This document shows positions 18,706-28,888 of a DNA stretch of 64,000 bases, piece after piece; position 1 is the first letter of the stretch, and each line of letters opens with the position of its first letter. This DNA comes from Bacteroidia bacterium (lineage in GTDB: Bacteria > Bacteroidota > Bacteroidia > Chitinophagales > Chitinophagaceae). The notes under the pieces were generated by a model. It was not told where the DNA came from, ran no database searches, and was given only the letters and a program-made list of their open reading frames with translations. A program made the position numbers and the translations under genes. The stretch covers positions 47,369 through 111,368 of the forward strand of contig JAUHYD010000015.1 of NCBI GenBank assembly GCA_030426665.1. The letters are read 5' to 3'.

Positions 18706-19419
18706 ATGCCACAAGCAAAAATAAAAGGTTCTGTATATCTTATTCCATTGCCGTTGTCTGATGGAGCAAACCAGACGTTGTCGCCTGATATTCTGGCACA
18801 GACGGCAATTATAAAACATTACTTTGTAGAAAATGCTAGAACGGCTAGGCGCTTTATCCGTTCGTTGCATGCCGACCTGGTAATAGAGGAGTTGCAATTA
18901 TCTGAAATAAGTAAGCATTCCGGAGCCGACGTTTCGTTGTTCAGGAAATGGTTGAAGGAAGGAAAAAAAATCGGGATTATGAGCGAGGCCGGATGCCCCG
19001 GTGTTGCTGATCCCGGAAGCAATCTGGTGGGTATTGCACACAGCATGGGAGCAAAAGTAGTGCCGCTTACCGGGCCTAGTTCAATTATACTTGCGCTTAT
19101 GGCATCGGGTTTTACGGGGCAGAGTTTCGTATTTCATGGATACCTGCCACTAAAAGAGCCGGCACGCGGCAAGAAAATGAAAGAGTTGGAAGCGGTGTCT
19201 GCGAAAGAGCGACAAACACAAATATTTATTGAGACACCTTACAGAAACAATCTGATGATGGGTGATTTGGTACGACACTGTCACAATCATACGCGAATTT
19301 GCGTAGCGATGAATTTGACCTCAAAAGATGAATTTATAGCTACAAAGACTATTGGCGAATGGAAAGAGGCTCCACGTTTTGAGGGTAAACAACCCGCAGT
19401 GTTTTTGATGATGGGGTAG
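18706..19419 (+). CDS. RsmI-like SAM-dependent methyltransferase
   Basis: A 237-residue protein of the tetrapyrrole-methylase fold related to RsmI, the enzyme that 2'-O-methylates C1402 of 16S rRNA. Motifs include GSVYLIPLPL at the start, MSEAGCPGVADPGS, and PLTGPSSIILALMASGF. It is shorter than standard RsmI and lacks the C-terminal part, like the short paralogue common in Bacteroidota, so its target may not be the RsmI position. Cytoplasmic; separated from the divergent glycosylase gene by 67 bp. Confidence 0.85.
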   Translation: MPQAKIKGSVYLIPLPLSDGANQTLSPDILAQTAIIKHYFVENARTARRFIRSLHADLVIEELQLSEISKHSGADVSLFRKWLKEGKKIGIMSEAGCPGVADPGSNLVGIAHSMGAKVVPLTGPSSIILALMASGFTGQSFVFHGYLPLKEPARGKKMKELEAVSAKERQTQIFIETPYRNNLMMGDLVRHCHNHTRICVAMNLTSKDEFIATKTIGEWKEAPRFEGKQPAVFLMMG

Positions 19420-19493
19420 TGAGAGCTTCTATTTTTGAAACCCGTGTCGAGTGCAATTTACTTTCTGCCTTTAAAATGTAATGAAAATCGCAG

Positions 19494-19521
19494 TTTCCTG
19501 ACGAAATATTAGTTACTTTTG
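19494..19521 (+). promoter_or_regulatory. Candidate promoter for the UDP-glucose dehydrogenase gene
   Basis: TTTC at 19494-19497 (imperfect -33) and TACTTTTG at 19514-19521 (-7, exact TAnnTTTG), 25 bp before the start codon at 19546. Confidence 0.4.
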
Positions 19522-19545
19522 CGCCCTGAATTACACTTTTTTGAC

Positions 19546-20877
19546 ATGCAAATAGCTATTATAGGAACAGGATATGTAGGCTTGGTAACAGGTACATGTT
19601 TTGCAGAAACGGGCAACAATGTAATATGTATTGACATTGATGAGCGTAAGATAGAACGTTTGAAGAATGGTGAATCGCCGATATATGAGCCAGGTCTTGA
19701 TGTTTTACTTGAAAGGAATATTAAAGAAAACAGGCTTCATTTTACTACTTCGGTTGAAGAGGGTATAAAGGATGCAAAAGTTGTGTTTCTTGCGTTACCC
19801 ACCCCTCCCGGCAAGGACGGCTCGGCTGACCTGCAATACGTGTTGAACGTGGCAGAATCGCTTAGCAAAATAATTACGAAATACACGGTGATTGTGAATA
19901 AGAGTACGGTACCTGTAGGAACTGCAGAGAAAGTACACAACGTTCTTATTCAGCACTTAGATGCATCATTGTTTGATGTTGTGTCCAATCCGGAGTTTCT
20001 GCGCGAAGGAGTGGCTGTCGATGACTTTTTACGACCTGATAGGGTGGTGATAGGTACTTCTTCTGAGAAGGCTAAAAAAGTAATGGACGAATTGTACCAG
20101 CCTTTTGTAAGACAGGGCAACCCGATACATTTCATGGATGAGCGTTCGTCTGAGATGACAAAGTATGCTGCTAACTCCTATCTGGCAATGCGTATTTCTT
20201 TTATGAATGAAATGGCAAACCTATGTGAACGTGCCGGAGCAAATGTGGATTGGGTACGTATTGGTATGGGGGGCGATTCCCGCATTGGAAAACGATTTTT
20301 ATTTCCCGGTATAGGTTATGGCGGCAGCTGTTTTCCAAAGGATGTAAAGGCATTGGCTCATACAGCCCAGGAAATGGACTATGACTTCAAGTTAGTTAAT
20401 ATGGTCATGCAGGTGAATGACCTTCAGAAAAAGATACTCGGCAGAAAGGTGAAGAACTATTTTGGAGAGGACTTGTCGGGTTTAACTTTTGCTGTTTGGG
20501 GTTTGTCATTTAAACCGGAAACTGACGATATACGTGACGCTCCGGCCCTTGACCTTATAGAGGAACTTACCGCTGCAGGTGGTCAATTGCGCGTGTTCGA
20601 TCCCGAGGGGATGGAAAACGTAAAACAATTGGTTGGCGACAAAGTGTACTATGCAAAAGATCAATACGATGCTTTGGATGGCGCCAGCGCATTGATTATT
20701 GTTACCGAGTGGAGTGAATTTAGAAATCCCGATTTCGAAAAAATCAGCAGTTCATTGGTGCACCCTGCTATTTTTGACGGAAGGAATGTTTATTCTATAG
20801 ACAAAATGAACGAATTGGGATACTATTATGAAAGTATGGGGAGAACAGTCGTAAATCCTGACGTTAAGTATTCATAA
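19546..20877 (+). CDS. UDP-glucose 6-dehydrogenase
   Basis: A 443-residue nucleotide-sugar dehydrogenase that oxidises UDP-glucose to UDP-glucuronate with two NAD+. Rossmann motif GTGYVGLVTGTCFAE at the N-terminus, STVPVGTA, EFLREGVAVDDF, and the catalytic cysteine in GYGGSCFPKD (about residue 262) are all present, with the C-terminal GLSFKPETDDIRDAPAL block. The in-frame ATG at 19546 begins the Rossmann strand. The next gene, 53 bp downstream, uses the product, so the two form a UDP-xylose pathway, probably feeding surface polysaccharide. Confidence 0.95.
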   Translation: MQIAIIGTGYVGLVTGTCFAETGNNVICIDIDERKIERLKNGESPIYEPGLDVLLERNIKENRLHFTTSVEEGIKDAKVVFLALPTPPGKDGSADLQYVLNVAESLSKIITKYTVIVNKSTVPVGTAEKVHNVLIQHLDASLFDVVSNPEFLREGVAVDDFLRPDRVVIGTSSEKAKKVMDELYQPFVRQGNPIHFMDERSSEMTKYAANSYLAMRISFMNEMANLCERAGANVDWVRIGMGGDSRIGKRFLFPGIGYGGSCFPKDVKALAHTAQEMDYDFKLVNMVMQVNDLQKKILGRKVKNYFGEDLSGLTFAVWGLSFKPETDDIRDAPALDLIEELTAAGGQLRVFDPEGMENVKQLVGDKVYYAKDQYDALDGASALIIVTEWSEFRNPDFEKISSSLVHPAIFDGRNVYSIDKMNELGYYYESMGRTVVNPDVKYS

Positions 20878-20930
20878 TATACATTCAACTGCAACATTTT
20901 TAGAACATAGATTATTGTAAAATACAAAGC

Positions 20931-21866
20931 ATGGCAAAACGTATTCTCATTACCGGAGCAGCTGGTTTCCTGGGTTCTCACCTTTGCGACCGATTTTTGA
21001 AAGAAGGCTTCGAGGTTGTCGGTATGGACAATTTACTTACCGGAAACATTAAAAATATCGAACACCTTTTTCCGGTAAAGGAATTTCAGTTTTATCATCA
21101 TGACGTTACTAAGTTTGTTCATGTACCCGGTAACATAGATTACATACTTCACTTTGCATCGCCTGCAAGCCCCATAGACTATCTGAAAATGCCGATTCAG
21201 ACATTGAAGGTAGGTGCATTAGGTACACATAACTTATTGGGACTTGCCAAGGCAAAGGGAGCTCGGATATTAGTAGCATCTACCTCAGAGGTTTATGGCG
21301 ATCCATTGGTACATCCACAGAAGGAAGAGTACTGGGGTAATGTAAACCCAGTGGGCCCCAGAGGTGTTTATGATGAAGCTAAGCGATTCATGGAGAGCAT
21401 CACAATGGCCTATCATACTTTTCATCAGGTTGAGACGCGTATTATTCGCATCTTTAACACTTATGGCCCGAGGATGCGACTCGATGATGGTCGTGCGTTA
21501 CCAACGTTCATGAGTCAGGCTTTAAGGGGCGAGGATGTTACCGTTTATGGCGACGGTTCTCAAACTCGTTCATTCTGTTATGTGGATGACCTTGTTGATG
21601 GTATTTACAGGCTTTTGTTGTCTGATTACAGCAGCCCTGTTAATATTGGTAATCCCTCAGAAATTACTTTGTTACAGTTTGCCGAAGAAGTTCTGGAGTT
21701 GACGGGATCAAAATCAAAAATAATTTATCAGGCTTTGCCACAGGACGACCCAAAGCAACGCCAGCCGGACATTACAAAAGCAAGAGAAATATTAGGCTGG
21801 GAGCCAAAAGTTGATCGCCACGAAGGGTTGAAACGTACCCTGGAATATTTCAAGCTGCATATATAG
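20931..21866 (+). CDS. UDP-glucuronic acid decarboxylase (UDP-xylose synthase)
   Basis: A 311-residue short-chain dehydrogenase/reductase. It carries the NAD motif [10 protein letters not shown], the [15 protein letters not shown] block typical of UDP-xylose synthases, the YxxxK pair in YDEAKRFME (Tyr147, Lys151), and [10 protein letters not shown]. It would convert UDP-glucuronate to UDP-xylose using bound NAD+. Its place directly after UDP-glucose dehydrogenase supports that specificity over other sugar epimerases. Followed by a terminator. Confidence 0.93.
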   Translation: MAKRILITGAAGFLGSHLCDRFLKEGFEVVGMDNLLTGNIKNIEHLFPVKEFQFYHHDVTKFVHVPGNIDYILHFASPASPIDYLKMPIQTLKVGALGTHNLLGLAKAKGARILVASTSEVYGDPLVHPQKEEYWGNVNPVGPRGVYDEAKRFMESITMAYHTFHQVETRIIRIFNTYGPRMRLDDGRALPTFMSQALRGEDVTVYGDGSQTRSFCYVDDLVDGIYRLLLSDYSSPVNIGNPSEITLLQFAEEVLELTGSKSKIIYQALPQDDPKQRQPDITKAREILGWEPKVDRHEGLKRTLEYFKLHI

Positions 21867-21897
21867 TTGGTAGCAATTCTATCAATGATATTTTCAT

Positions 21898-21948
21898 AAA
21901 CTGGTGACTTTCTTTAAGTAATTTTGAGGGTCACCAGTTTGGTTTTTA
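21898..21948 (+). terminator. Rho-independent terminator of the UDP-xylose genes
   Basis: An 11-bp stem AAACTGGTGAC / GTCACCAGTTT with a 21-base loop is followed by GGTTTTT. Confidence 0.75.
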
Positions 21949-22020
21949 ATAGGTTTCCAAAACCTTAAAAGACCTACGTTTGATATTTGTCAAACGGTTA
22001 TTTCCTACCTTTATGGTATC

Positions 22021-22770
22021 ATGAAGTTTTATTACCTCCTATTCTGTATTTTATTGTGCGCTGCCTGCGATAAGAAGGGTTCAAATTTGCCTGATGACAC
22101 AAGTACTGTGGGCGAATTTGCATACGAAGTTCAGGCAGATTCAATTGTTCGTAGTCCTGCAAACAGTCCTTATAATTTTGTGTTTAACATCAAGCTGCTA
22201 AGCGGAAAAATTCAGGGTAATTATGTCACTTGTTTTATTGAGGGATTGCCTGCCGCCATTGGCGTTTCTCCTGAAAACGTCGTAGTAGGAAATCTGTTAG
22301 GTGGTGTGTTTAGTTTTGATGTAGGAAATGTTCCGGTTGGTGATTATCCATTTCGTTTAAAGACTATTACTGACAAGTACGGCGATGCATATACGGACTT
22401 AATATTGAGAATAACTGCTGTTCCGGACATTGTCCCTCACCTGGCCGGTATTTATGACTCTAGTTATGACTATTGTCCTGATTCTGGTTTGTTACACTAT
22501 TCAGTTGTTTTGTCTGCAATTGCGGATTCACCCCACGTGCTTGTTATTTCCAATTTTAGAAATTTGGGTACCGGAGTTACTGTACATGCAAATGTTGTTT
22601 CCGGTGTTGATATTCCGATTCAGTCGGTAGGAGATAAGACTGTATGGGGAACTGGTACTTATAACATAGATGCTCGTCCGGATCACGGAGGTGATTATGT
22701 ATTGTCGATAAATGACACCATCGTTAGTGGGCTGGACACATTGACCTGTACCATGCACATTGAACACTGA
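22021..22770 (+). CDS. Lipoprotein of unknown function
   Basis: A 249-residue protein with a lipoprotein signal, LLFCILLCAAC (lipid Cys16), followed by a polar linker. The mature part is beta-rich with no motif I recognise; a central stretch (residues ~60-130) reads like an Ig-like fold and the C-terminal half resembles small secreted domains around a CPD...LHY strand. Preceded by a terminator and facing the HD protein gene, so monocistronic. Function unknown. Confidence 0.75.
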   Translation: MKFYYLLFCILLCAACDKKGSNLPDDTSTVGEFAYEVQADSIVRSPANSPYNFVFNIKLLSGKIQGNYVTCFIEGLPAAIGVSPENVVVGNLLGGVFSFDVGNVPVGDYPFRLKTITDKYGDAYTDLILRITAVPDIVPHLAGIYDSSYDYCPDSGLLHYSVVLSAIADSPHVLVISNFRNLGTGVTVHANVVSGVDIPIQSVGDKTVWGTGTYNIDARPDHGGDYVLSINDTIVSGLDTLTCTMHIEH

Positions 22771-22821
22771 TACGTTTGTTCGTGGCTGCTAAACCAATGC
22801 TATTGTATTCAATGCAAGGTG

Positions 22822-23400
22822 TCAGGTAATCTTTGACCTTACCAGATTTAGGTGAGCTTCTTTCGCAGATTTCCTGAGTTTTATTGCTGATGGGGTAAAG
22901 TACTGGTGCCCCTCTAAAAAGCGTATCTGCAGTTTATTCCACTCGTTTTCGGTGCTAATAATACCGTACATGCACAATTCGTCAAAGAGGTAGTTTCCAA
23001 TTTTGAAAAAGTCATCTCGCCCGAGGTAATCCAGATCTGCATCACAGATTATCTCCTCCAATTTGTTTTGCGGATTTTGCGGAATTTTTGTCGCCATAAT
23101 CATCCCGCATATCTTCTCAATTTGTTCGTCACTGAAGTTGTAATTTGGGAGGTGCTCGCGTGCTATGTCACAACCAATTTGTTCGTGATCTTTTTGTTGA
23201 ATCAGAAAGCCGGAATCATGGAAAAGCACAGCCGTAAGAAGAAGCGTTAAATCTTCGCCATCAATGTCTTCCAATGCCGCAATATTTTCTGCAGCAGCGT
23301 ATACATCCTTGATATGACCAAGGCTATGGTAAGTAAGATTTTTGGGAAGCTCCCTTTTAAGTTTGTTTAAAATAAATTTCTTTACTTTCTCAAATTGCAT
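22822..23400 (-). CDS. HD domain phosphohydrolase
   Basis: A 192-residue HD-superfamily protein, expected to hydrolyse a phosphoester with bound metal. Metal ligands are visible: His25 and His29 in TYHSLGHIKDV, the HD pair in VLFHDSGF (61-62), and a later Asp in DADLDYLG. ATG 23400 (MQFEKV) is preferred over 23454, whose added 18 residues look non-coding. Similar small HD proteins in Bacteroidota often sit beside adenylate cyclase or signalling proteins; here the divergent neighbour is a hybrid histidine kinase, which hints at signalling but does not prove it. Substrate unknown. Confidence 0.8.
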   Translation of the reverse strand: MQFEKVKKFILNKLKRELPKNLTYHSLGHIKDVYAAAENIAALEDIDGEDLTLLLTAVLFHDSGFLIQQKDHEQIGCDIAREHLPNYNFSDEQIEKICGMIMATKIPQNPQNKLEEIICDADLDYLGRDDFFKIGNYLFDELCMYGIISTENEWNKLQIRFLEGHQYFTPSAIKLRKSAKEAHLNLVRSKIT

Positions 23401-23719
23401 GTCGCAGTCATTGGTGACACAATAAAAGTATAAAATTAATAATTGAACGGGCATAGATTCCTAAAAATATTTTCTCCGTTAACTTTATATTTGCAGTTTC
23501 GGTATGTGATTAAGTCTGAAATCGAACAAAAATATCGTCAATATTTTTCCCTTATTCTTGTAATTTCCCAAGTATCACGCATGTTATTAATGCGTATTGG
23601 GATTTTATGTCACCTGTAAATCGCCATTGTCTTATCTGGTTTTTTTGAAAACAAATTTTTTTTGAGAATGTATTTTGTAAATTGTCGAACGGTTTTAAGG
23701 GGAGCATCAAATTATAGTC
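23401..23719. other. Divergent intergenic region
   Basis: No gene seen. TATATTTG at 23486-23493 matches TAnnTTTG in the direction of the histidine kinase gene but lies 227 bp from its start and lacks a well-spaced -33 box. The rest is T-rich. Confidence 0.35.
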
Positions 23720-26350
23720 ATGATTAGAGCAAAAATTGTATCGGAATTGGAAGAGCAATTGACTTTAGCGAATAATGATTCGCAAAAAATTTCAATTCTA
23801 TTAAAGATTGCCGAAGAGATAAAAAACTTTGAAGTTGATAAAGCGCTCGGTATTGCCGAGGAGGTTCTTGAGTGTTCAAATAGGAACGGCCTTGTAATAG
23901 AAACCGGACATGGCCTTTGTCTGAAAGGTTTTTGTTGCAGACTCAATGGCGACTATAATACCGGAATCGATGTGCTCAATCAGGCGCTTTCCATTGCAAA
24001 AAGAATTGACAATAAGACAATTGAAGCTGTAGCCCACTATTATCTGGGAAATATTTACAGGGAGTTAGGGGATTTGGCGAATGTTTTATCTAATTACGAT
24101 CGCGCATTAACCATTAATCAGGAAATGGGTGATGAGTATTATCAGTCAGTAATATTGTCAAGTATTTCAAACTTGTTATTTGATTTTAATGACTATGACA
24201 AGGCTTTGGAATATGCCTTGAAGTGTCTCCCGATATTTGAACGTGTCAACAATGTAAACAGCCTGCTCAATGTTCACAATACCTTAGGGAATATTTATTT
24301 TAAGAAAGAGCAGTATGATGAAGCGTTATCCTCGTTTGAAGAGAATTATAAGCGCTCAGAACCCGGTACGTCGGCATATATTATGGCCGAAAGTGGCATG
24401 GGGAAAGTGTATTATAAAATGAAGCAGTACGATAATGCAGAAAAGTATCTGACGAATGCTTTGTTAATGTCTGACGAGAGAGAAAATGTAGAAGTTAGTA
24501 TCACTTGTAACTATTTCCTTGGATGCCTGCATGTGGACAGGCAAGAGCTTGAAAAAGCACTTGAGCATTTGCAGGCAGCGCGTGCCATTGCCGAAGTGTA
24601 CAAGCGACGTCAGGATATGATGAGTGCTTATGAGCAACTTTCTATTATTTACGAGAAGAAGGATGATATGAGATCTGCTTATTTCAACCTGAAAAAATAT
24701 GAACGATTAAAGGATGAGATATTTCAGCAAAATGTTTTTAACGAACTGAATAACTTACAGGTACGACAGCAAATAGAACTAGCAAGAAAGGAGAAAGAGG
24801 TAGCTGAACGGGCCGCTCAAATGAAACATCAGTTTATGGCCAATATGAGCCATGAGATCAGAACACCTATGAACGCAATCGTAGGAATGACTCGCCTTAT
24901 TCTGGCGAAAGAGCCCAAGGATGAGCATCTGCGGTATCTGAACGCTATTCGTATGAGTGCTGATAATTTGTTAGTAATTATTAATGATATTCTAGACTTT
25001 TCGAAGATAGAAGCCGGTAAAATTACCCTGGAAAAAATAGACTTTAACTTAAGAGAGGTGTTGCAGGGTATAGGAGACATGTTGTCGACAAAAGTGGAGG
25101 AAAAAGATCTTGAGCTAATTGTTGAAGTGGCTGAGGATATACCTGATATGCTATTAGGAGACCCGACAAAGCTGAATCAAATTCTGGTAAACCTTGCCGG
25201 GAATGCGATTAAATTTACCGATAAAGGGTTTGTCGCTATAAAGGCACATTTGCAAAAGGAAGAAGGGGATGCGTTGACTTTAAGGTTTGATGTTGTCGAT
25301 TCAGGCATTGGCATAGCTGCAGAATACATTGATACAATTTTCGACAGCTTTACACAGGCCGGGTCAGATATTACCAGAAAGTTTGGCGGTACAGGATTAG
25401 GGCTAAGCATCTCAAAGCAGCTCACTAACATTATGGGAGGCGACATTTTCATACAAAGTGAATTGGGCAAGGGTAGTACTTTCTCGGCTGTAGTAGTCTT
25501 CGAAAAGTCAAATGTATCGCCTGAAGCAAAAGTCGTGGAAACACTAGATTCTAATATAATGGATAGATTAAAAAGGTTGAAAATTTTACTTGCAGAGGAT
25601 AACGAGTTTAACAGAATGGTAGCTGAAGATACATTGCAGGATGTATTGCCCGGTGTATCAATCACCATGGCTCTAAACGGGCAGGAAGCAGTTGATAAAG
25701 TTACACAAGAGCAGTTTGATGTCGTTTTGATGGATATTCAGATGCCTGTTTTAGATGGAATTGAAGCTACAAAAGTTATTAGAAATACCTTGGATGGTCC
25801 AGCTCGTGATGTTAAGATCATAGCGATGACCGCAAATGTGATGCAGGAGGACGTAAAAGGGTATTTTGAGATAGGTATGGATGCATATGTGTCTAAGCCG
25901 TTTCATCCAAAAGAACTAATGCAGAAGCTGAATGAGGTGATGACCGGGGTTGATACCGTTAGAGATAGTATTGCCGATTCAGAACCGGTAGCGGAAGAAA
26001 ATGTTTCGGATGCTCCTGTAACGGATATGCAATTCATAAAGCAATTTACCAATGGGAACCCGGAAAAAATAAAAAAATATACGGGTATGTTTCTTGACAA
26101 TGCCCCGAAAATGCTCGAGCAGATTGAGGCGGCATTGGCAACCAGCGATCACCGGGCGCTTAAGTTGGCTTCGCACTCACTAAAACCTCAGATGACGTAT
26201 ATGGGTATTAAGGAAGAGGAAAGCAACATTGCTCGCATTGAACGTGCCGCCGATGACCAAACCGATTTCAGTAAGATTGCGCCTATGATTCACGACTTAA
26301 GAAAATTATGTGAACGTGCTTTTGCCGAAATCCGTGCAAATGAGTCATGA
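23720..26350 (+). CDS. Soluble TPR hybrid histidine kinase with receiver and Hpt domains
   Basis: An 876-residue multidomain phosphorelay protein. Residues ~1-330 are TPR repeats (for example AHYYLGNIYRELGDLANVL and NTLGNIYFKKEQYDEALSSF). A coiled coil leads to HisKA with the phosphorylated His in ANMSHEIRTPMN (about 377), then HATPase_c (NLAGNAIKFTD, DSGIGI, GTGLGLSIS), a receiver domain (KILLAEDNEFNR, phospho-Asp in VVLMDIQMPVLDG near 672), and a C-terminal Hpt domain with His in LASHSLKPQ (about 819). There is no signal peptide or membrane helix, so sensing is cytoplasmic, presumably through the TPR array. The relay His-Asp-His is complete but no DNA-binding regulator is adjacent, so the final partner is elsewhere. 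Confidence 0.93.
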   Translation: MIRAKIVSELEEQLTLANNDSQKISILLKIAEEIKNFEVDKALGIAEEVLECSNRNGLVIETGHGLCLKGFCCRLNGDYNTGIDVLNQALSIAKRIDNKTIEAVAHYYLGNIYRELGDLANVLSNYDRALTINQEMGDEYYQSVILSSISNLLFDFNDYDKALEYALKCLPIFERVNNVNSLLNVHNTLGNIYFKKEQYDEALSSFEENYKRSEPGTSAYIMAESGMGKVYYKMKQYDNAEKYLTNALLMSDERENVEVSITCNYFLGCLHVDRQELEKALEHLQAARAIAEVYKRRQDMMSAYEQLSIIYEKKDDMRSAYFNLKKYERLKDEIFQQNVFNELNNLQVRQQIELARKEKEVAERAAQMKHQFMANMSHEIRTPMNAIVGMTRLILAKEPKDEHLRYLNAIRMSADNLLVIINDILDFSKIEAGKITLEKIDFNLREVLQGIGDMLSTKVEEKDLELIVEVAEDIPDMLLGDPTKLNQILVNLAGNAIKFTDKGFVAIKAHLQKEEGDALTLRFDVVDSGIGIAAEYIDTIFDSFTQAGSDITRKFGGTGLGLSISKQLTNIMGGDIFIQSELGKGSTFSAVVVFEKSNVSPEAKVVETLDSNIMDRLKRLKILLAEDNEFNRMVAEDTLQDVLPGVSITMALNGQEAVDKVTQEQFDVVLMDIQMPVLDGIEATKVIRNTLDGPARDVKIIAMTANVMQEDVKGYFEIGMDAYVSKPFHPKELMQKLNEVMTGVDTVRDSIADSEPVAEENVSDAPVTDMQFIKQFTNGNPEKIKKYTGMFLDNAPKMLEQIEAALATSDHRALKLASHSLKPQMTYMGIKEEESNIARIERAADDQTDFSKIAPMIHDLRKLCERAFAEIRANES

Positions 26351-26395
26351 TTGCTATATATTATTTGGATCTCCCATTCTTACGATCAATCAAAT

Positions 26396-26433
26396 AAACA
26401 AGAAAGCCTCCGGTTACGGAGGCTTTCTTGTTT
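26396..26433. terminator. Bidirectional terminator
   Basis: AGAAAGCCTCCG, loop GTTA, CGGAGGCTTTCT, flanked by A-rich left and T-rich right ends, between the converging kinase and S46 peptidase genes. Confidence 0.9.
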
Positions 26434-26452
26434 ATACTTGTTTTCTTTATTA

Positions 26453-28606
26453 TTAATACCTGATATCCATTTCATTTATCAGGTTGTCTGCATGTCCCAT
26501 TTTGTCTATCAGGAACAGAATATACCTAACGTCACAAACAATTGTCCTTTTGTAATGCTTGTCAAAAGCAATATCCCCGCTCATGGCTTCCCAGTTGCCA
26601 TCAAATGCAGCACCTATAAGTTCTCCGTAAGCGTTCATTACAGGGCTTCCTGAGTTGCCACCGGTAATGTCATTGTTCGTGATAAAGCAGGTGTGTATTT
26701 TCCCGTCCTTGCTGTCAGCGTACTTTCCGTAGTCTTTAGCTTCATACAGGTCTATCAGGTCTTTGGGAACATCAAATTCCTGATCTCCCGGTTTGTATTT
26801 TGCCATAAGGCCATCTAATGTGGTATACACATCGTAGTATACGCCATCCTGAGGATAATAGCCTCTTACCTTACCATAGGTGATACGCATAGTAGAGTTT
26901 GCATCAGGATACATCAGGTCTCCTTTTTTCATTTCCATCAGTTGTTTCACATACTCATGCGAAAGTTCCTTTTTCTTGTCAGCAAATGAATGGATTATCT
27001 CACGGTAGTTATCGTAATAATTGTCAATAAAGCTGAAGGTATACTTAACTGCTTCGTCCGCTTTTAATTTTGCCAATGACGGTGACTTACAAAATGCGAT
27101 AAACTTGTTGCTGTCAGTCAGGAATGTATGGGTAAACACTTTGGATGTATACGTACTGTAGTAAGACTTTTTGCTGCCGTCAGTTCCTCGTAGTATTGAC
27201 TTGTAAATTGCAGGGTGTTGGTTTGCCGGTACTTCGTCATGGAAAAGCTTTGTCATTTCAGTAAACAACTCCATGTCTGTAGTGCGATCGTAGTCTTTGT
27301 ATGTACGTCGATAATTTCTTTTTGCGGCTTCTATATATTTGTTTAGGGTATCTTCTTCCAGCTTTCCATCATGCCTTTCGTATGCGTCCCGCAGCCCCTT
27401 CAGTCCATATGCCATGCGCGTAACTGCCGGTGCTCTGAAAGCTTCCGAAAAATAAACTGCATGCTTTCCGTAGGGTGTATAATCAGCGTATGCCTTGGAG
27501 AACTCTGCCAGCAAGCCCGTGGCTTTGCCATTTTTACGTTGCCATGCCGAGAACTCATCCTCCTGTTCACGTTTTTTATTTACTATGTCAAGCCTTTTCA
27601 ACTGCTCTGTTTGCCCGATATAATACTTCCAGTAGTTGGCAATACGAGAATAAAGCGAGGTCATTTGCAGGTACACCTTTTTGTCCATGTCCATATGCTT
27701 ATGCATTATTGACAGTCTAAGGTCGCGACATTTTACAATCGAAGGGTTGTAAACATTTATTGAAAAATCAACTCCGTATGAAACTTCATAACGGTTTGTA
27801 CGACCCGGGTAACCAAAAATCATAGCATAATCGCCTTCTTCAACACCACGTGCAGAAACCGCTAAGTGCTTTTTGGGGTGATAGGGAACATTTGTTGGGT
27901 CATATGCCTTTGGTTGATTGTTTTCATCGGCATATATACGGAACATTGAGAAGTCTGATGTATGCCGTGGCCACATCCAGTTGTCGGTATCTCCGCCGAA
28001 CTTCCCGAGTGACTTTGGTGGGGTGCCCACTAAGCGTACATCTGTATATCTCTTGTAAATGAGCAGGAAAAATTGATTGTCATTGAAGTAAGATTTTACA
28101 TCAGCTTCGTATTTGCCACCTTCAGCTCCCTTTTTTTCTAATTTCTTAGTTATTGCTTTAAGCTTATCGTCATATTCGTCGCCTGTTGCATCGCCAATGG
28201 CTGCAACTACTTCGCTTGTTACATCTTCCATTCGCTGCAAAAACAAAGCAGTCACACCTTTTGCCGGTAACTCTTCGCTCATGTTATGAGCCCAAAAACC
28301 GTTGTCAAGCAGATTTCTTTCAACTGTGCTAAGATTAGCAATAGCGTCATATCCGCAGTGATGGTTCGTTAACAAAAGTCCTTTGCTCGAAATCATTTCG
28401 GCGGTACATCCTCCACCAAACTGCAATATTGCATCCTTGATGCTGCTATGGTTTATGTTGTACAGGTCATCTTTTGTCAGCCGAAGACCTAAGCGCTGCA
28501 TGGTTTCATAATTTTTGCCAATGAGCATGGGTATCCACATGCCTTCATCGGCCCTTGCTCCATGCATTGTCATGGCAGCAACGAATAGAAGAATAATTTT
28601 TTTCAT
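26453..28606 (-). CDS. S46 family dipeptidyl peptidase, DPP7-like
   Basis: A 717-residue secreted serine peptidase of family S46, which removes dipeptides from the N-terminus of peptides in the periplasm or at the surface. Signal peptide MKKIILLFVAAMTMHGARA. Catalytic residues are in LLTNHHCGYD (His, ~78), WMWPRHTSDFSMFR (Asp, ~222) and GGNSGSPVMNAYG (Ser, ~650). The position that sets specificity, known from DPP7 and DPP11, lies in AFDGNWEAMSGDI: Gly, as in DPP7 (prefers hydrophobic P1), and not the Arg of DPP11 (Asp/Glu). Feeds peptide uptake in asaccharolytic or proteolytic Bacteroidota. Monocistronic. Confidence 0.93.
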   Translation of the reverse strand: MKKIILLFVAAMTMHGARADEGMWIPMLIGKNYETMQRLGLRLTKDDLYNINHSSIKDAILQFGGGCTAEMISSKGLLLTNHHCGYDAIANLSTVERNLLDNGFWAHNMSEELPAKGVTALFLQRMEDVTSEVVAAIGDATGDEYDDKLKAITKKLEKKGAEGGKYEADVKSYFNDNQFFLLIYKRYTDVRLVGTPPKSLGKFGGDTDNWMWPRHTSDFSMFRIYADENNQPKAYDPTNVPYHPKKHLAVSARGVEEGDYAMIFGYPGRTNRYEVSYGVDFSINVYNPSIVKCRDLRLSIMHKHMDMDKKVYLQMTSLYSRIANYWKYYIGQTEQLKRLDIVNKKREQEDEFSAWQRKNGKATGLLAEFSKAYADYTPYGKHAVYFSEAFRAPAVTRMAYGLKGLRDAYERHDGKLEEDTLNKYIEAAKRNYRRTYKDYDRTTDMELFTEMTKLFHDEVPANQHPAIYKSILRGTDGSKKSYYSTYTSKVFTHTFLTDSNKFIAFCKSPSLAKLKADEAVKYTFSFIDNYYDNYREIIHSFADKKKELSHEYVKQLMEMKKGDLMYPDANSTMRITYGKVRGYYPQDGVYYDVYTTLDGLMAKYKPGDQEFDVPKDLIDLYEAKDYGKYADSKDGKIHTCFITNNDITGGNSGSPVMNAYGELIGAAFDGNWEAMSGDIAFDKHYKRTIVCDVRYILFLIDKMGHADNLINEMDIRY

Positions 28607-28832
28607 TAAACTATTTTTTTGAAATACAAATGTAATCAGAGCGTATCAAAAAAGATACGGGAAAAGAGGGGGATATTAACGGTTGTACCATTCATTTTGT
28701 ATACCCGAATAACGAAGATAGGAATTGGGTACAATTAATTTGGTATCAGGGGCATTACAGTCCAGCATCGCAATTAAGAATTGCGACAGAACCTTGCAAG
28801 ATGAAAGGGGGATTCCATATCTTTTAAAAAGT

Positions 28833-28869
28833 ACAAATACTCCTGATTGTTACAATCAGGAGTATTTGT
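28833..28869 (-). terminator. Rho-independent terminator of the small cationic protein gene
   Basis: A perfect 16-bp stem ACAAATACTCCTGATT / AATCAGGAGTATTTGT with loop GTTAC; on the minus strand it is followed by a run of T (ACTTTTTAAAAG). It lies 20 bp after the stop of the leftward gene at 28889. Confidence 0.85.
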
Positions 28870-28888
28870 GACAATATTAAATCACCTA

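Noticed and set aside
25177..25668. 163-codon frame antisense to the histidine kinase
   Set aside because: Falls within the kinase HATPase and receiver regions; Ser/Phe-rich shadow.
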